Assembly: GCA_036271875.1 (NCBI GenBank)
Contig: DATAZU010000010.1
Location: 62,001 to 126,000 of the forward strand
DNA from: Galbitalea sp036271875
Lineage (GTDB): Bacteria; Actinomycetota; Actinomycetes; Actinomycetales; Microbacteriaceae
Reading direction: 5' to 3'
DNA length: 64,000 nt
Shown here piece after piece: positions 8,064 through 16,319 of the stretch (positions are counted from its first letter, which is position 1; the number at the start of each line of letters is the position of its first letter). Made by a program: the position numbers and the translations under genes. The notes beneath the pieces were generated by a model, which did not search any database, was not told the origin of the DNA, and saw nothing but the letters and a program-made list of their open reading frames with translations.

Positions 8064-9503
8064 TCACCAGGAGACCGGGAGCGCCTTGCCCTCCTCGTAG
8101 CCGGCGGCGCTCTGGATTCCGACGACTGCTCGCTCGTGGAACTCGTCAACGGTGGATGCACCGGCGTAAGTAAACGAGCTGCGCACACCGGAGGTGATCA
8201 TGTCGAGCAGATCCTCGATCGATGGACGCAACGGGTCGAGGTAGATCTTCGAGCTCGAGATGCCCTCCGCGAACAGCGTCTTGCGCGCCAGCTCGTATGG
8301 ATCGAGGTTGTCGAAGCGTTCCTTCACGGCCTTGGTCGACGCCATGCCCCAGCTCTCCTTGTACAGACGACCGGCATCATCCGTTCGCAGCGTGCCCGGC
8401 GCCTCGATCGTTCCCGCAAACCATGACCCCACCATGACGGATGCGGCTCCCGCAGCGAGCGCCAGGGCGACGTCACGCGGGTACCGCACTCCCCCATCGG
8501 CCCACACGGATGCGCCGAGCTCGCGCGCGACCTCGGAGGTCTCGAGAACCGCTGAAAACTGTGGACGACCGACCGCCGTCATCATTCGGGTAGTGCACAT
8601 TGCGCCGGGACCGACGCCGACCTTGATGATGTTTGCACCCGCATCCACCAGGTCGCGCACCGCGGCGCCCGTGACCACGTTCCCCGCTACGACCGGCACG
8701 CTGAGACCGAGTGCGGCGACAGCGCGGATGGCACGCAGCATGCCCTCCTGGTGGCCGTGCGCCGTGTCGATCACCAGAACGTCGACGCCGGCCGCGACCA
8801 GCGCCTTTGCCTTCGCCGCCACGTCACCGTTGATGCCGACCGCTGCGGCGACGCGGAGACGACCGGACGCGTCGAGCGCCGGCTGGTAGAGCGTCGATCG
8901 GAGGGCGCTGCGACGACTCAGAGTCCCGACGACGGCGCCCTCTTTCAGAACGGGAGCAAACTCCAGACCGGCGGCAACCATCAGGTCGAACGCCGCGCGG
9001 GGCCCGTCAATGTCGTCCACCTCAAGCGATGCGAGTGGTCCGTGAAGCAGGTCGCCTAGGCGAGCATCCGGAAGAGCGGTCGCGAGCCGACCCGCCTGAA
9101 TGGTCCCGAGGTACTCGCCATCCGTGCCGTGCAGAACGATTCCGTGACCCTGGGCAGCCGGAATGCGCTCGAGAGCGGTAGCGACGCTGTCCTCGGGAGA
9201 CGCGATCAACGGACTGTCCCACGCAACCGGCTGTTCCTTGACCCAGGAGATCGCGGCGACAAGATCGTCGTGGTGCATGTCTTGCGGCAGAACACCCAGT
9301 CCACCGCGCCGCGCGAGCGTCGCCGCAAGGCGCGGACCCGTCACGGAATTCATGTTCGCCGCGACGAGCGGGATGGTCGCTCCAGTGCCATCCGGTGGAG
9401 CCAGCGAAACGTCGAGGCGGCTCGACACGCCGGAGCGACCCGGCACCAGGAACACGTCGGAATAGGTCAGGTCGTGAACCGGGGTTGTTTCGTAAAACTC
9501 CAT
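8064..9503 (-). CDS. guaB1: GuaB1 family IMP dehydrogenase-related protein (GMP reductase type)
   Basis: 479-residue IMPDH/GMPR TIM-barrel enzyme with an internal CBS pair. The catalytic loop is GPGAMCTTRM (Cys as in IMPDH/GMPR), preceded by the NAD/IMP-binding DTAHGHQ and GNVVTGAAVRDLVDAGAN. Actinobacterial GuaB1 proteins are reported to act as GMP reductases in purine salvage rather than as IMP dehydrogenases; that assignment is by family. I start at the ATG at 9503 (MEFYETTPVHDLTYSDVFLVPG), where conservation begins; the longer frame upstream is antisense to the kgd leader. A TAGCGT hexamer seven bases upstream suggests a leaderless mRNA. Confidence 0.88.
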   Translation of the reverse strand: MEFYETTPVHDLTYSDVFLVPGRSGVSSRLDVSLAPPDGTGATIPLVAANMNSVTGPRLAATLARRGGLGVLPQDMHHDDLVAAISWVKEQPVAWDSPLIASPEDSVATALERIPAAQGHGIVLHGTDGEYLGTIQAGRLATALPDARLGDLLHGPLASLEVDDIDGPRAAFDLMVAAGLEFAPVLKEGAVVGTLSRRSALRSTLYQPALDASGRLRVAAAVGINGDVAAKAKALVAAGVDVLVIDTAHGHQEGMLRAIRAVAALGLSVPVVAGNVVTGAAVRDLVDAGANIIKVGVGPGAMCTTRMMTAVGRPQFSAVLETSEVARELGASVWADGGVRYPRDVALALAAGAASVMVGSWFAGTIEAPGTLRTDDAGRLYKESWGMASTKAVKERFDNLDPYELARKTLFAEGISSSKIYLDPLRPSIEDLLDMITSGVRSSFTYAGASTVDEFHERAVVGIQSAAGYEEGKALPVSW

Positions 9504-9510
9504 GAATTTA

Positions 9511-9516
9511 ACGCTA
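9511..9516 (-). promoter_or_regulatory. candidate -10 of guaB1
   Basis: TAGCGT on the minus strand, seven bases upstream of the guaB1 ATG. A second hexamer, TAGTCT at 9557-9562 on the plus strand, could serve kgd with a leader of about 60 bases. Both are inferred from position only. Confidence 0.4.
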
Positions 9517-9630
9517 GACCCTCGTACTGGCGGCAACGCGCCCGCGGCTGAACGATTAGTCTTAACGGCGGTGTTGGCGAGAGCGCTGGCACCGGGAGAA
9601 CACCAAGCGAATGAGAGTGGGCGGTCGGCT

Positions 9631-12600
9631 GTGTCAAGCCACGTGACCGGAGTCGAGGATGGTTCCTCGAGCGAATTCGGAGCCAATGAATGGCTCGTAG
9701 ACGAAATGTACGAAAAGTACATCGTCGACAAGGATTCGGTCGAGAAGAGCTGGTGGCCAATCCTCGAGAGCTACAAGCCGACCGTCGACCAGGCGGCGCC
9801 GGCACCGATCGTGACGACCGACCCGACACCCACCGCGGCGATCACGCTTCCGCCGGCAATCGTCGACCCGGATGCCCCGCCGGAGCAGGTCGAAGACGCA
9901 CCCCCCACGAACTCGTCGCCCGCCACCGGGTCGATCCCTACCGGCACGCAGCCCATCGCGCGAACCACCTCTGTGCAGGCAAAGCCCGCGCCGATCCCGG
10001 CCGAGGCGCCCGCGACGTCCACGCTTCCCGTCGCCACGACGGACGCCGAGCCGACCCCCGAGCCGGAGAACACCGTCGCAGTACTCAAGGGTGTTGCCAA
10101 GAGCCTCGCCGCGAACATGGACCTCAGCCTCACGGTGCCGACCGCGACGAGTGTGCGCACCATCCCGGCCAAGCTCATGATCGACAACCGCATTGTGATC
10201 AACAATCACCTGAAGCGAGCTCGGGGCGGCAAGGTCTCGTTCACGCACCTCATCGCGTGGGCCATTGTCGAGACACTCAAAGGCTTCCCCAGCCAGAACG
10301 TTTTCTATGACGAGGTCGACGGTAAACCGTCGGTTGTGACGCCTGCGCACATCAACTTGGGTATTGCCATCGACCTGCCGAAGCCGGACGGCACGCGCAG
10401 CCTGGTTGTTCCCGGCATCAAGCGCGCTGACACCATGGGATTCGGCGAATTCCTGGTCGCCTACGAGGATGTCGTATCCCGCGCCCGCGACAACAAGCTC
10501 ACGATGGCGGACTACCAGGGCAACACGATTTCGCTCACGAACCCGGGTGGCATTGGAACCGAGCACTCCGTTCCGCGACTCATGAAGGGCGCGGGCAGCA
10601 TTATCGGAGCCGGCGCACTCGAGTACCCGGCCGAGTTCCAAGGTGCTTCGGTTCGTACTCTGGCCGATCTCGGCATCGGTAAGACCATCACGCTCACGAG
10701 CACCTACGACCACCGAGTGATTCAGGGCGCGGGTTCGGGCGAGTTCCTGAAGAAGGTGCACGAACTGCTCATCGGCGAGCGCGGCTTCTACGAGAACATT
10801 TTCTCCGACCTGCGTATCCCATACGACCCGATCCACTGGGCCTCCGACATCACGGTTGACCTGGCAGATCAGGTCAGCAAGACCGCTCGCGTCCAGGAGC
10901 TCATCAACTCGTTCCGCGTGCGTGGCCACCTGATGGCTGACATCGACCCCCTCGAATACGTTCAGCGCTCCCACCCCGACCTCGACATCGCCAGCCACGG
11001 TCTTACGTTCTGGGATCTCGATCGCGAATTCGTGACCGGCGGCTTCGGGGGTAAAAAGGTCGCGCTGTTGCGCGAGATCCTCGGCACCCTGCGCGACGCG
11101 TACTGCCGCACCATCGGCATCGAGTACATGCACATCCAGGATCCGGTGCAGCGCAAGTGGATCCAGGACCACGTTGAGAAGCCGTACACGCCGCCGACGC
11201 ACGACGAACAGATGCGTATCCTCGGCAAGCTCAACGAGGCGGAAGCCTTCGAGACCTTCCTGCAGACCAAGTACGTCGGCCAAAAACGATTCAGCCTCGA
11301 GGGCGGCGAGTCGACCATCGCATTCCTCGACGCCACCATCCAGAAGGCCGCCGAGGCCGATCTGGATGAAGTCGCCGTCGCGATGGCCCACCGCGGACGC
11401 CTCAGCGTGCTCACCAATATCGCCGGTAAGACCTACGGACAGATCTTCCGCGAGTTCGAAGGCACGCAGGACCCGGGAACGGTTCACGGCTCTGGGGACG
11501 TGAAGTACCACCTCGGCACCGAGGGCACATTCACCGCGGCCGACGGCAAGAAGATTCCCGTGTACATCGCCGCGAATCCCTCGCACCTCGAGGTCGTCGA
11601 CGGCGTCATGGAAGGCATCGTCCGCGCCAAGCAGGACCGTCACCCGATCGGCTCGTTCAGCGTGTTGCCACTCATGGTGCACGGCGACGCGGCTCTCGCC
11701 GGCCAGGGCATCATCGTCGAGGTCTTGCAGATGTCGCAGCTTCGCGCCTACCGCACGGGCGGAACCATCCACGTCAATATCAACAACCAGGTCGGCTTCA
11801 CAACGCCTCCCGGCGAGGGTCGGACCTCGGTGTACTCGACCGATGTTGCCAAGACGATCCAAATGCCGATCTTCCACGTCAACGGGGACGACCCCGAGGC
11901 GGTCACCCGCGTTGCCCACCTCGCGTTCGCGTACCGCCAGGAATTCCACCGCGACGTCATGATCGACCTCATCTGCTACCGCCGCCGCGGTCACAACGAG
12001 GGCGACGACCCGTCGATGACGCAGCCGCTCATGTACAACCTCATCGAGGCCAAGCGCTCCGTTCGCACGCTGTACACCGAGGCGCTCGTTGGTCGTGGTG
12101 ACATCACGCAGGAGGAGTACGAGAAGAGCCACCGCGACTTCCAGGACAGTCTGGAGCGCGCGTTCGCCGAGACCCACGCCGCCCAAACCGGATCGATGCC
12201 GATCATCGTGCAGGACGGCAACGCTGTAGCCGACCTTGAGCGACCAGACTCGCAGCAGGACGACACCGTCGGCGAGCCGGCATCCACCGGCCTCGATGCC
12301 AGCCTCATCACTCTCATCGGCGATGCCCATGCCAACCCGCCAGCCGGATTCACCGTTCACCCGAAGGTGCAGCTGGTTCTCAACAAGCGCGTCGAGATGA
12401 GTCGCTCTGGCGCCGTCGACTGGGCGTTCGGCGAACTGCTCGCGCTGGGTTCCGTGCTGCTCGAGGGCACGCCGGTTCGCATGGTCGGACAGGACACCCG
12501 TCGCGGCACCTTCGTTCAACGACACGCCGTGCTCCACGACCGCGCGAACGGGCAGGAATGGCTCCCGCTCGCCAACCTGAGCGAGAACCAGGCACGCTTT

Positions 12601-13458
12601 TGGATCTACGACTCGCTGCTGTCCGAGTACGCCGCCATGGGCTTCGAGTATGGATACTCGGTTGAGCGACCGGATGCTCTCGTGCTCTGGGAGGCCCAAT
12701 ACGGCGATTTCGCCAACGGCGCCCAGACCGTCATCGACACCTTCGTGTCGAGCGCAGAACAGAAGTGGGCGCAGCGCTCCAGCGTCGTGCTGTTGCTGCC
12801 GCACGGCTATGAGGGACAGGGGCCCGACCACTCGTCCGCCCGGATCGAGCGCTACCTGCAGTTGTGCGCTGAGAACAACATGACCGTCGCGAGGCCGTCG
12901 ACCCCCGCGTCGTACTTCCACCTGCTGCGTCGACAGGCCTATGCTCGACCGCGCCGCCCCCTCATCGTCTTCACACCGAAAGCCATGCTTCGCCTCCGCG
13001 GTGCGACCAGCGACGTCGCCGATTTCACGAGCGGCAAATTCGAGCCCGTTCTTGATGACCCGCGATTCGCTTCTGGCTCAGACAAGGCCGCCGTTAGGCG
13101 CGTCCTTCTGACGTCGGGCAAGATCTACTACGACATCCTGGCCGAGGTCGAAAAACGTGCCGAGAAGGATGTGGCGATCGTCCGGCTTGAGCAGCTCTAC
13201 CCGCTGCCAGAAGAGAACCTGCACGCGATCCTCGACACCTATCCGAACGCCGACCTGGTGTGGACCCAGGATGAACCGGAGAACCAGGGCGCCTGGCCGT
13301 ACCTGTGGATGGAATTCGGCTCTGACGGCGGCAAGCCCGTCGGCGGGCGTGCGCTTAGCGTTGCTTCGCGTTCGGCATCCGCCGCCACGGCAACGGGATC
13401 GTCCAAGCGAAGCGCGCGCGAGCAGGCCGAGCTGATCGAGCGAGCGCTCAGTTTCTAG
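9631..13458 (+). CDS. kgd: multifunctional 2-oxoglutarate decarboxylase/dehydrogenase (E2o-E1o fusion)
   Basis: Actinobacterial Kgd/OdhA of about 1275 residues, the TCA-cycle enzyme oxidising 2-oxoglutarate with lipoamide dehydrogenase and an E2p partner. Order: short N-terminal helix (SEFGANEWLVDEMYEKYIVD), Pro/Ala/Thr linker (about 50-145), an E2o acyltransferase-like domain without lipoyl domain (about 145-385, DHRVIQGAGSGEFL near 360), then the ThDP E1o region (HRGRLSVL near 586, GSGDVKYHLG near 620) and the transketolase C-terminal part. The GTG at 9631 matches the usual family start (SSHVTG...SSEFGANEW); the open frame extends 43 codons further but overlaps the guaB1 start. Activity is usually controlled by an FHA protein (GarA/OdhI), not encoded here. 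Confidence 0.96.
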   Translation: MSSHVTGVEDGSSSEFGANEWLVDEMYEKYIVDKDSVEKSWWPILESYKPTVDQAAPAPIVTTDPTPTAAITLPPAIVDPDAPPEQVEDAPPTNSSPATGSIPTGTQPIARTTSVQAKPAPIPAEAPATSTLPVATTDAEPTPEPENTVAVLKGVAKSLAANMDLSLTVPTATSVRTIPAKLMIDNRIVINNHLKRARGGKVSFTHLIAWAIVETLKGFPSQNVFYDEVDGKPSVVTPAHINLGIAIDLPKPDGTRSLVVPGIKRADTMGFGEFLVAYEDVVSRARDNKLTMADYQGNTISLTNPGGIGTEHSVPRLMKGAGSIIGAGALEYPAEFQGASVRTLADLGIGKTITLTSTYDHRVIQGAGSGEFLKKVHELLIGERGFYENIFSDLRIPYDPIHWASDITVDLADQVSKTARVQELINSFRVRGHLMADIDPLEYVQRSHPDLDIASHGLTFWDLDREFVTGGFGGKKVALLREILGTLRDAYCRTIGIEYMHIQDPVQRKWIQDHVEKPYTPPTHDEQMRILGKLNEAEAFETFLQTKYVGQKRFSLEGGESTIAFLDATIQKAAEADLDEVAVAMAHRGRLSVLTNIAGKTYGQIFREFEGTQDPGTVHGSGDVKYHLGTEGTFTAADGKKIPVYIAANPSHLEVVDGVMEGIVRAKQDRHPIGSFSVLPLMVHGDAALAGQGIIVEVLQMSQLRAYRTGGTIHVNINNQVGFTTPPGEGRTSVYSTDVAKTIQMPIFHVNGDDPEAVTRVAHLAFAYRQEFHRDVMIDLICYRRRGHNEGDDPSMTQPLMYNLIEAKRSVRTLYTEALVGRGDITQEEYEKSHRDFQDSLERAFAETHAAQTGSMPIIVQDGNAVADLERPDSQQDDTVGEPASTGLDASLITLIGDAHANPPAGFTVHPKVQLVLNKRVEMSRSGAVDWAFGELLALGSVLLEGTPVRMVGQDTRRGTFVQRHAVLHDRANGQEWLPLANLSENQARFWIYDSLLSEYAAMGFEYGYSVERPDALVLWEAQYGDFANGAQTVIDTFVSSAEQKWAQRSSVVLLLPHGYEGQGPDHSSARIERYLQLCAENNMTVARPSTPASYFHLLRRQAYARPRRPLIVFTPKAMLRLRGATSDVADFTSGKFEPVLDDPRFASGSDKAAVRRVLLTSGKIYYDILAEVEKRAEKDVAIVRLEQLYPLPEENLHAILDTYPNADLVWTQDEPENQGAWPYLWMEFGSDGGKPVGGRALSVASRSASAATATGSSKRSAREQAELIERALSF

Positions 13459-13781
13459 CGCGTCGCTTCACACTGGCACGGCGCGGGCGATCGACGCACC
13501 CTGAATTGGGGGCACCCCTCCGGGAATCTAAAACCCGCTGAGATGCGAACCTTAGATATGCCCTTCCGTTGGGCATGTGATCGATGGGATCCGTAAACCC
13601 CGTAGTTCCGATCGCGCTTCACAACTGAAGTGAGTCTGGGCACTCGCTTCCCGCGTCAACGCTGCCGCGATCCGTGCTCGACCAGCGTTACCTACATTTC
13701 CGTGAGCCTTGATTCTCTGGGGGGCCCGCGGCCTGATTTGGGTCTGGTACGGATCGCTGCGCGATCTTTGGGGGATCCGTC
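13459..13781 (+). other. 323-base intergenic leader with paired alternative hairpins
   Basis: No gene seen. A small hairpin ATGCCC-TTCCGTT-GGGCAT lies near 13558-13576. Just before the metalloprotease start, two helices compete: GATCGC(13752-13757)/GCGATC(13761-13766), and ACGGATC(13749-13755)/GATCCGT(13774-13780). The second encloses the G-rich ribosome site (GGGGG, about 13770-13774), so it could hide it while the first would leave it free. No known riboswitch consensus was recognised. Function is inference. Confidence 0.35.
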
Positions 13782-15260
13782 GTGTCTGCTCGTCAACCAA
13801 CCCGTTCCGCTGCTCGCGCCCTGTCGTCCTCGCTCCTCGTGGCGACAGGCGCCATCGCAATGGTCCTCGGCCTCACCTTCACCGGCTCGGCGCCACAGGT
13901 CGGTGTCGCCATCGCGAACGCGAGCACTCCGGGCAGCACCTCGACCGGCGCGGCCTCATCGCCCGGCGCCGCCATCCAAACCGGAGCCATCTCGGGCACC
14001 GAGAAGGTGTACGTGAGCGTCGTCGAGACCACCCCCCAGACGTCGGATGATGTCAACACGGGGATGACCCAGGCGGCCGTTCAGACGATGATCGCTCGCC
14101 TGAACAGCTATTGGTCGGCGCAGTCGAACGGGGCGGTCACGGTGCAACTCGGAGGATTCGAGACGCGATCGCTCGGCGAGAGCACGTGCTCCCCCAACGC
14201 TGCACTCGGTTCCGAGGAGTCCGCGGCATTCGGCGGGATGTTCGCCAACGAGGACTGGCGTGGCACTCACAACCACCTAATGGTGCTCTCAACCGAATCG
14301 TGCAGCGCTGAGTCCTTCGCAACGGTGGGTGGGAGCGGCGGAGAAGTCTTCTCTGGCAATGGCATCAGCGCATCGGAGGGGGTCGAGTACCTGCTGCACG
14401 AATTCGGCCACAATCTCGGATTCGAGCACGCCGACGCTTCCATCTGCACGAACACGGGCAGCTACGACGGTCTGGCCGCGAACCTCAGCTTCACGAGTAC
14501 CGTCTGCCCAACCCGTGAATACGACGACTACTTCGACATCATGGGATACACGGTCAAGAACGCGACTCCCAATCTTTCCAGCCCGCAGCGGATCATGGCC
14601 GGCTGGCTGACCAACTACGCGACACTGGACGGCAGCACGGCATCCGCTCGCGTGACCCTGACGGCGCTCAGCGGGTCCGGTGGAATCCAGGCCCTCAAGA
14701 TCACTGACCCGCTGAGCGGCGATGACTACTACGTCGAATATCGCACCGACACCGGGCTGGATGCCACGAGCGCCGAGTTCAACTACGGCCTGCAGTGCGA
14801 CCCGGCGATGTCTGGCTACACGATCTGCGAACTCGACAGCAACAAGAGCACCGGAGACGTCCGGGTCCTGCGATTCATCCCATTCGCAAGCCAGGGTGCG
14901 AACGGAACCACGGTCCTCGCCACCGGACTAACCGCCGGCTCGACGGACAAGACAAAGCGTCACACCCACCTGAACGCCGGCAACTCGTTCACGAGCATCG
15001 ACGACGGGTTCAGTTTCACGGTGGTCTCGATGAGCCCATCGGTGGGGGCGACGATCCAGGTCAGCTTCCCGAACACGACGCAGGGCCTGCAGTTCTATAC
15101 GACACCGGCTGCTGTGACGAAGTCCCCGAATGGAACAATATCGTCAACACCGGCGGCAGACAGGCAGACGACCGCGCCGATCACGAGCGAACCCACCCCG
15201 GCATCGACCGACGCATCTGCCGCTACTCCGCAGGGCAGCCTTTGGGTGCGCGCCGTCTAG
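13782..15260 (+). CDS. secreted metzincin-type zinc metalloprotease
   Basis: 492-residue exported protein. The N-terminus has a basic start and a hydrophobic signal segment (ALSSSLLVATGAIAMVLGLTFTG), followed by a Thr/Ala/Gly-rich stretch. The zinc site HEFGHNLGFEH (near residue 207) is the metzincin HExxHxxGxxH motif, and DIMGYTV about fifty residues later is a good candidate for the Met-turn. At least six Cys in the catalytic region suggest disulfides. The C-terminal part (after about 300) is beta-rich and ends in a Thr/Pro/Ser-rich tail. Start is GTG. Convergent with rsrA, 18 bases apart. Substrate unknown. Confidence 0.82.
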   Translation: MSARQPTRSAARALSSSLLVATGAIAMVLGLTFTGSAPQVGVAIANASTPGSTSTGAASSPGAAIQTGAISGTEKVYVSVVETTPQTSDDVNTGMTQAAVQTMIARLNSYWSAQSNGAVTVQLGGFETRSLGESTCSPNAALGSEESAAFGGMFANEDWRGTHNHLMVLSTESCSAESFATVGGSGGEVFSGNGISASEGVEYLLHEFGHNLGFEHADASICTNTGSYDGLAANLSFTSTVCPTREYDDYFDIMGYTVKNATPNLSSPQRIMAGWLTNYATLDGSTASARVTLTALSGSGGIQALKITDPLSGDDYYVEYRTDTGLDATSAEFNYGLQCDPAMSGYTICELDSNKSTGDVRVLRFIPFASQGANGTTVLATGLTAGSTDKTKRHTHLNAGNSFTSIDDGFSFTVVSMSPSVGATIQVSFPNTTQGLQFYTTPAAVTKSPNGTISSTPAADRQTTAPITSEPTPASTDASAATPQGSLWVRAV

Positions 15261-15278
15261 CGCGGTCCGGCCAATGGT

Positions 15279-15515
15279 CTAGTGCTGGAGTTCCTCGAGT
15301 CGGCCGAGAACAGCGGCGCGCAGTTCCTCGGGAGCCTTTTCCTGGCACGCGGTGCGCACCTTCTCGGTCAGCGTCAGGCCGATGAGGTGCTCGTCCGAGC
15401 AATCCGTGCACCCCGACAGGTGCTCGGTGATGTCGACGAAGTCTGACTCGCTGACTTCACGATGCAGGTATTCCTCGAGTTCGGCTTTTGCTTTGTCGCA
15501 ACCGCAGTCGGTCAT
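15279..15515 (-). CDS. rsrA: RsrA-like zinc anti-sigma factor
   Basis: 78-residue redox-sensing ZAS protein that holds SigR inactive until disulfide stress. The metal ligands are spaced as in Streptomyces RsrA: C6, H32, C36 and C39 (C-x25-H-x3-C-x2-C), plus a C-terminal C57 that matches RsrA C62. The start ATG overlaps the sigR stop by four bases, so the two are made together, as in the classical sigR-rsrA operon. The protein is slightly shorter than the Streptomyces one (about 105 residues). Confidence 0.92.
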   Translation of the reverse strand: MTDCGCDKAKAELEEYLHREVSESDFVDITEHLSGCTDCSDEHLIGLTLTEKVRTACQEKAPEELRAAVLGRLEELQH

Positions 15516-16213
15516 TTCGTGCTCTTATTCATGCTCAGTGCTCCGGAGAGATTGTCTGCCGGCGCGACGATTCCACGCTCGCGGGCGTAGTCGGCCAGGA
15601 GCTCCCGAAGCATCCGTCGACCCCGATGCAGGCGGCTCATGACGGTTCCAACGGGTGTTTTCATGATGTCGGCGATCTCCTGGTAGGAGAAGCCTTCGAC
15701 GTCGGCGTAGTAAACGGCCATCCTGAAATCTTCCGGGATGGCCTGGAGGGCATCCTTGACCGCACTGTCGGGAAGATGGTCGATCGCTTCGGCCTCAGCC
15801 GAACGAGTCGAGGTCGACTGCGTGACGGATTCCGCTCCGCCAAGCTGCCAGTCCTCGAGATCGTCGATTGTGCCCTGGTAGGGGTTGCGCTGGTTTTTGC
15901 GATAGTTGTTGATGAAGGTGTTGGTCTGGATGCGGTAAAGCCAGGCCTTCAGATTCGTGCCCTGCTGGAACTGACCGAAGGCCTGGTACGCCTTCACATA
16001 GGTCTCCTGCACGAGGTCCGCGGCGTCCGCTGGATTGCGGGTGAGCCGCATTGCGGCGGCGTACAGCTGGTCCATGTACGGCAGCGCCTGTTCCTCGAAC
16101 AGCGTCCGAGGATCGATTTCGCCCGCTTCGTCCGACTTCGTCGTGTCACTCATTAGCGCCAATTCTAGGGTCTCCAGAATTTCGCGCTCTGGGAGCATGG
16201 TTACCCCTGGCAT
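15512..16213 (-). CDS. sigR: ECF sigma factor of the SigR/SigH thiol-stress type
   Basis: ECF RNA polymerase sigma factor. Region 2 (LYAAAMRLTRNPADAADLVQET...GTNLKAWLYRI) and region 4 (LPEDFR-like IPEDFRMAVYYADVEGFSYQEIA, GTVMSRLHRGRRML) match the SigR/SigH group controlling thioredoxin, mycothiol and protease genes. Several starts are possible: ATG 16213 has a good AAGGA ribosome site six bases away and lies downstream of a SigR-type promoter; ATG 16153 (MSDTTKSDE) is where conservation begins and lies eight bases after a TAGAAT hexamer. This suggests long and short isoforms as in Streptomyces. Followed by rsrA with ATGA overlap. Confidence 0.92.
   Translation of the reverse strand: MPGVTMLPEREILETLELALMSDTTKSDEAGEIDPRTLFEEQALPYMDQLYAAAMRLTRNPADAADLVQETYVKAYQAFGQFQQGTNLKAWLYRIQTNTFINNYRKNQRNPYQGTIDDLEDWQLGGAESVTQSTSTRSAEAEAIDHLPDSAVKDALQAIPEDFRMAVYYADVEGFSYQEIADIMKTPVGTVMSRLHRGRRMLRELLADYARERGIVAPADNLSGALSMNKSTK
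16162..16167 (-). promoter_or_regulatory. candidate proximal (leaderless) sigR promoter -10
   Basis: TAGAAT on the minus strand, eight bases before ATG 16153. No clear ribosome site precedes that ATG, so a leaderless transcript starting near it is plausible for the short SigR form. No -35 element is evident. Confidence 0.4.
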
Positions 16214-16254
16214 CACGCATCCTTTCGCTCGACTCGGCGCCTGACACTAGAGCC

Positions 16255-16280
16255 AACCGCGAGTTCGCGCGACCTATTCC
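16255..16280 (-). promoter_or_regulatory. SigR-type autoregulatory promoter upstream of sigR
   Basis: GGAAT (16276-16280, minus strand) and GTT (16255-16257) are separated by exactly 18 bases, matching the established SigR/SigH consensus GGAAT-N18/19-GTT. It lies about 40 bases upstream of the ATG at 16213 and would drive positive autoregulation under disulfide stress. Confidence 0.75.
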
Positions 16281-16319
16281 GGACGGGGGCGAAAGGGGCG
16301 TTCGCTACTCTTGGATGCG

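Noticed and set aside
9634..12921. 1095-codon open frame antisense to kgd
   Set aside because: It is a mirror of the high-GC3 kgd coding sequence; composition is Arg/Val/Asp-rich with no domain, and kgd is certain.
13538..13551. CTGAGATGCGAACC resembling the TPP riboswitch CTGAGA...GAACC core
   Set aside because: The rest of the THI box (TGATC-GG-TAAT and closing helix) is missing and the downstream gene is a metalloprotease.
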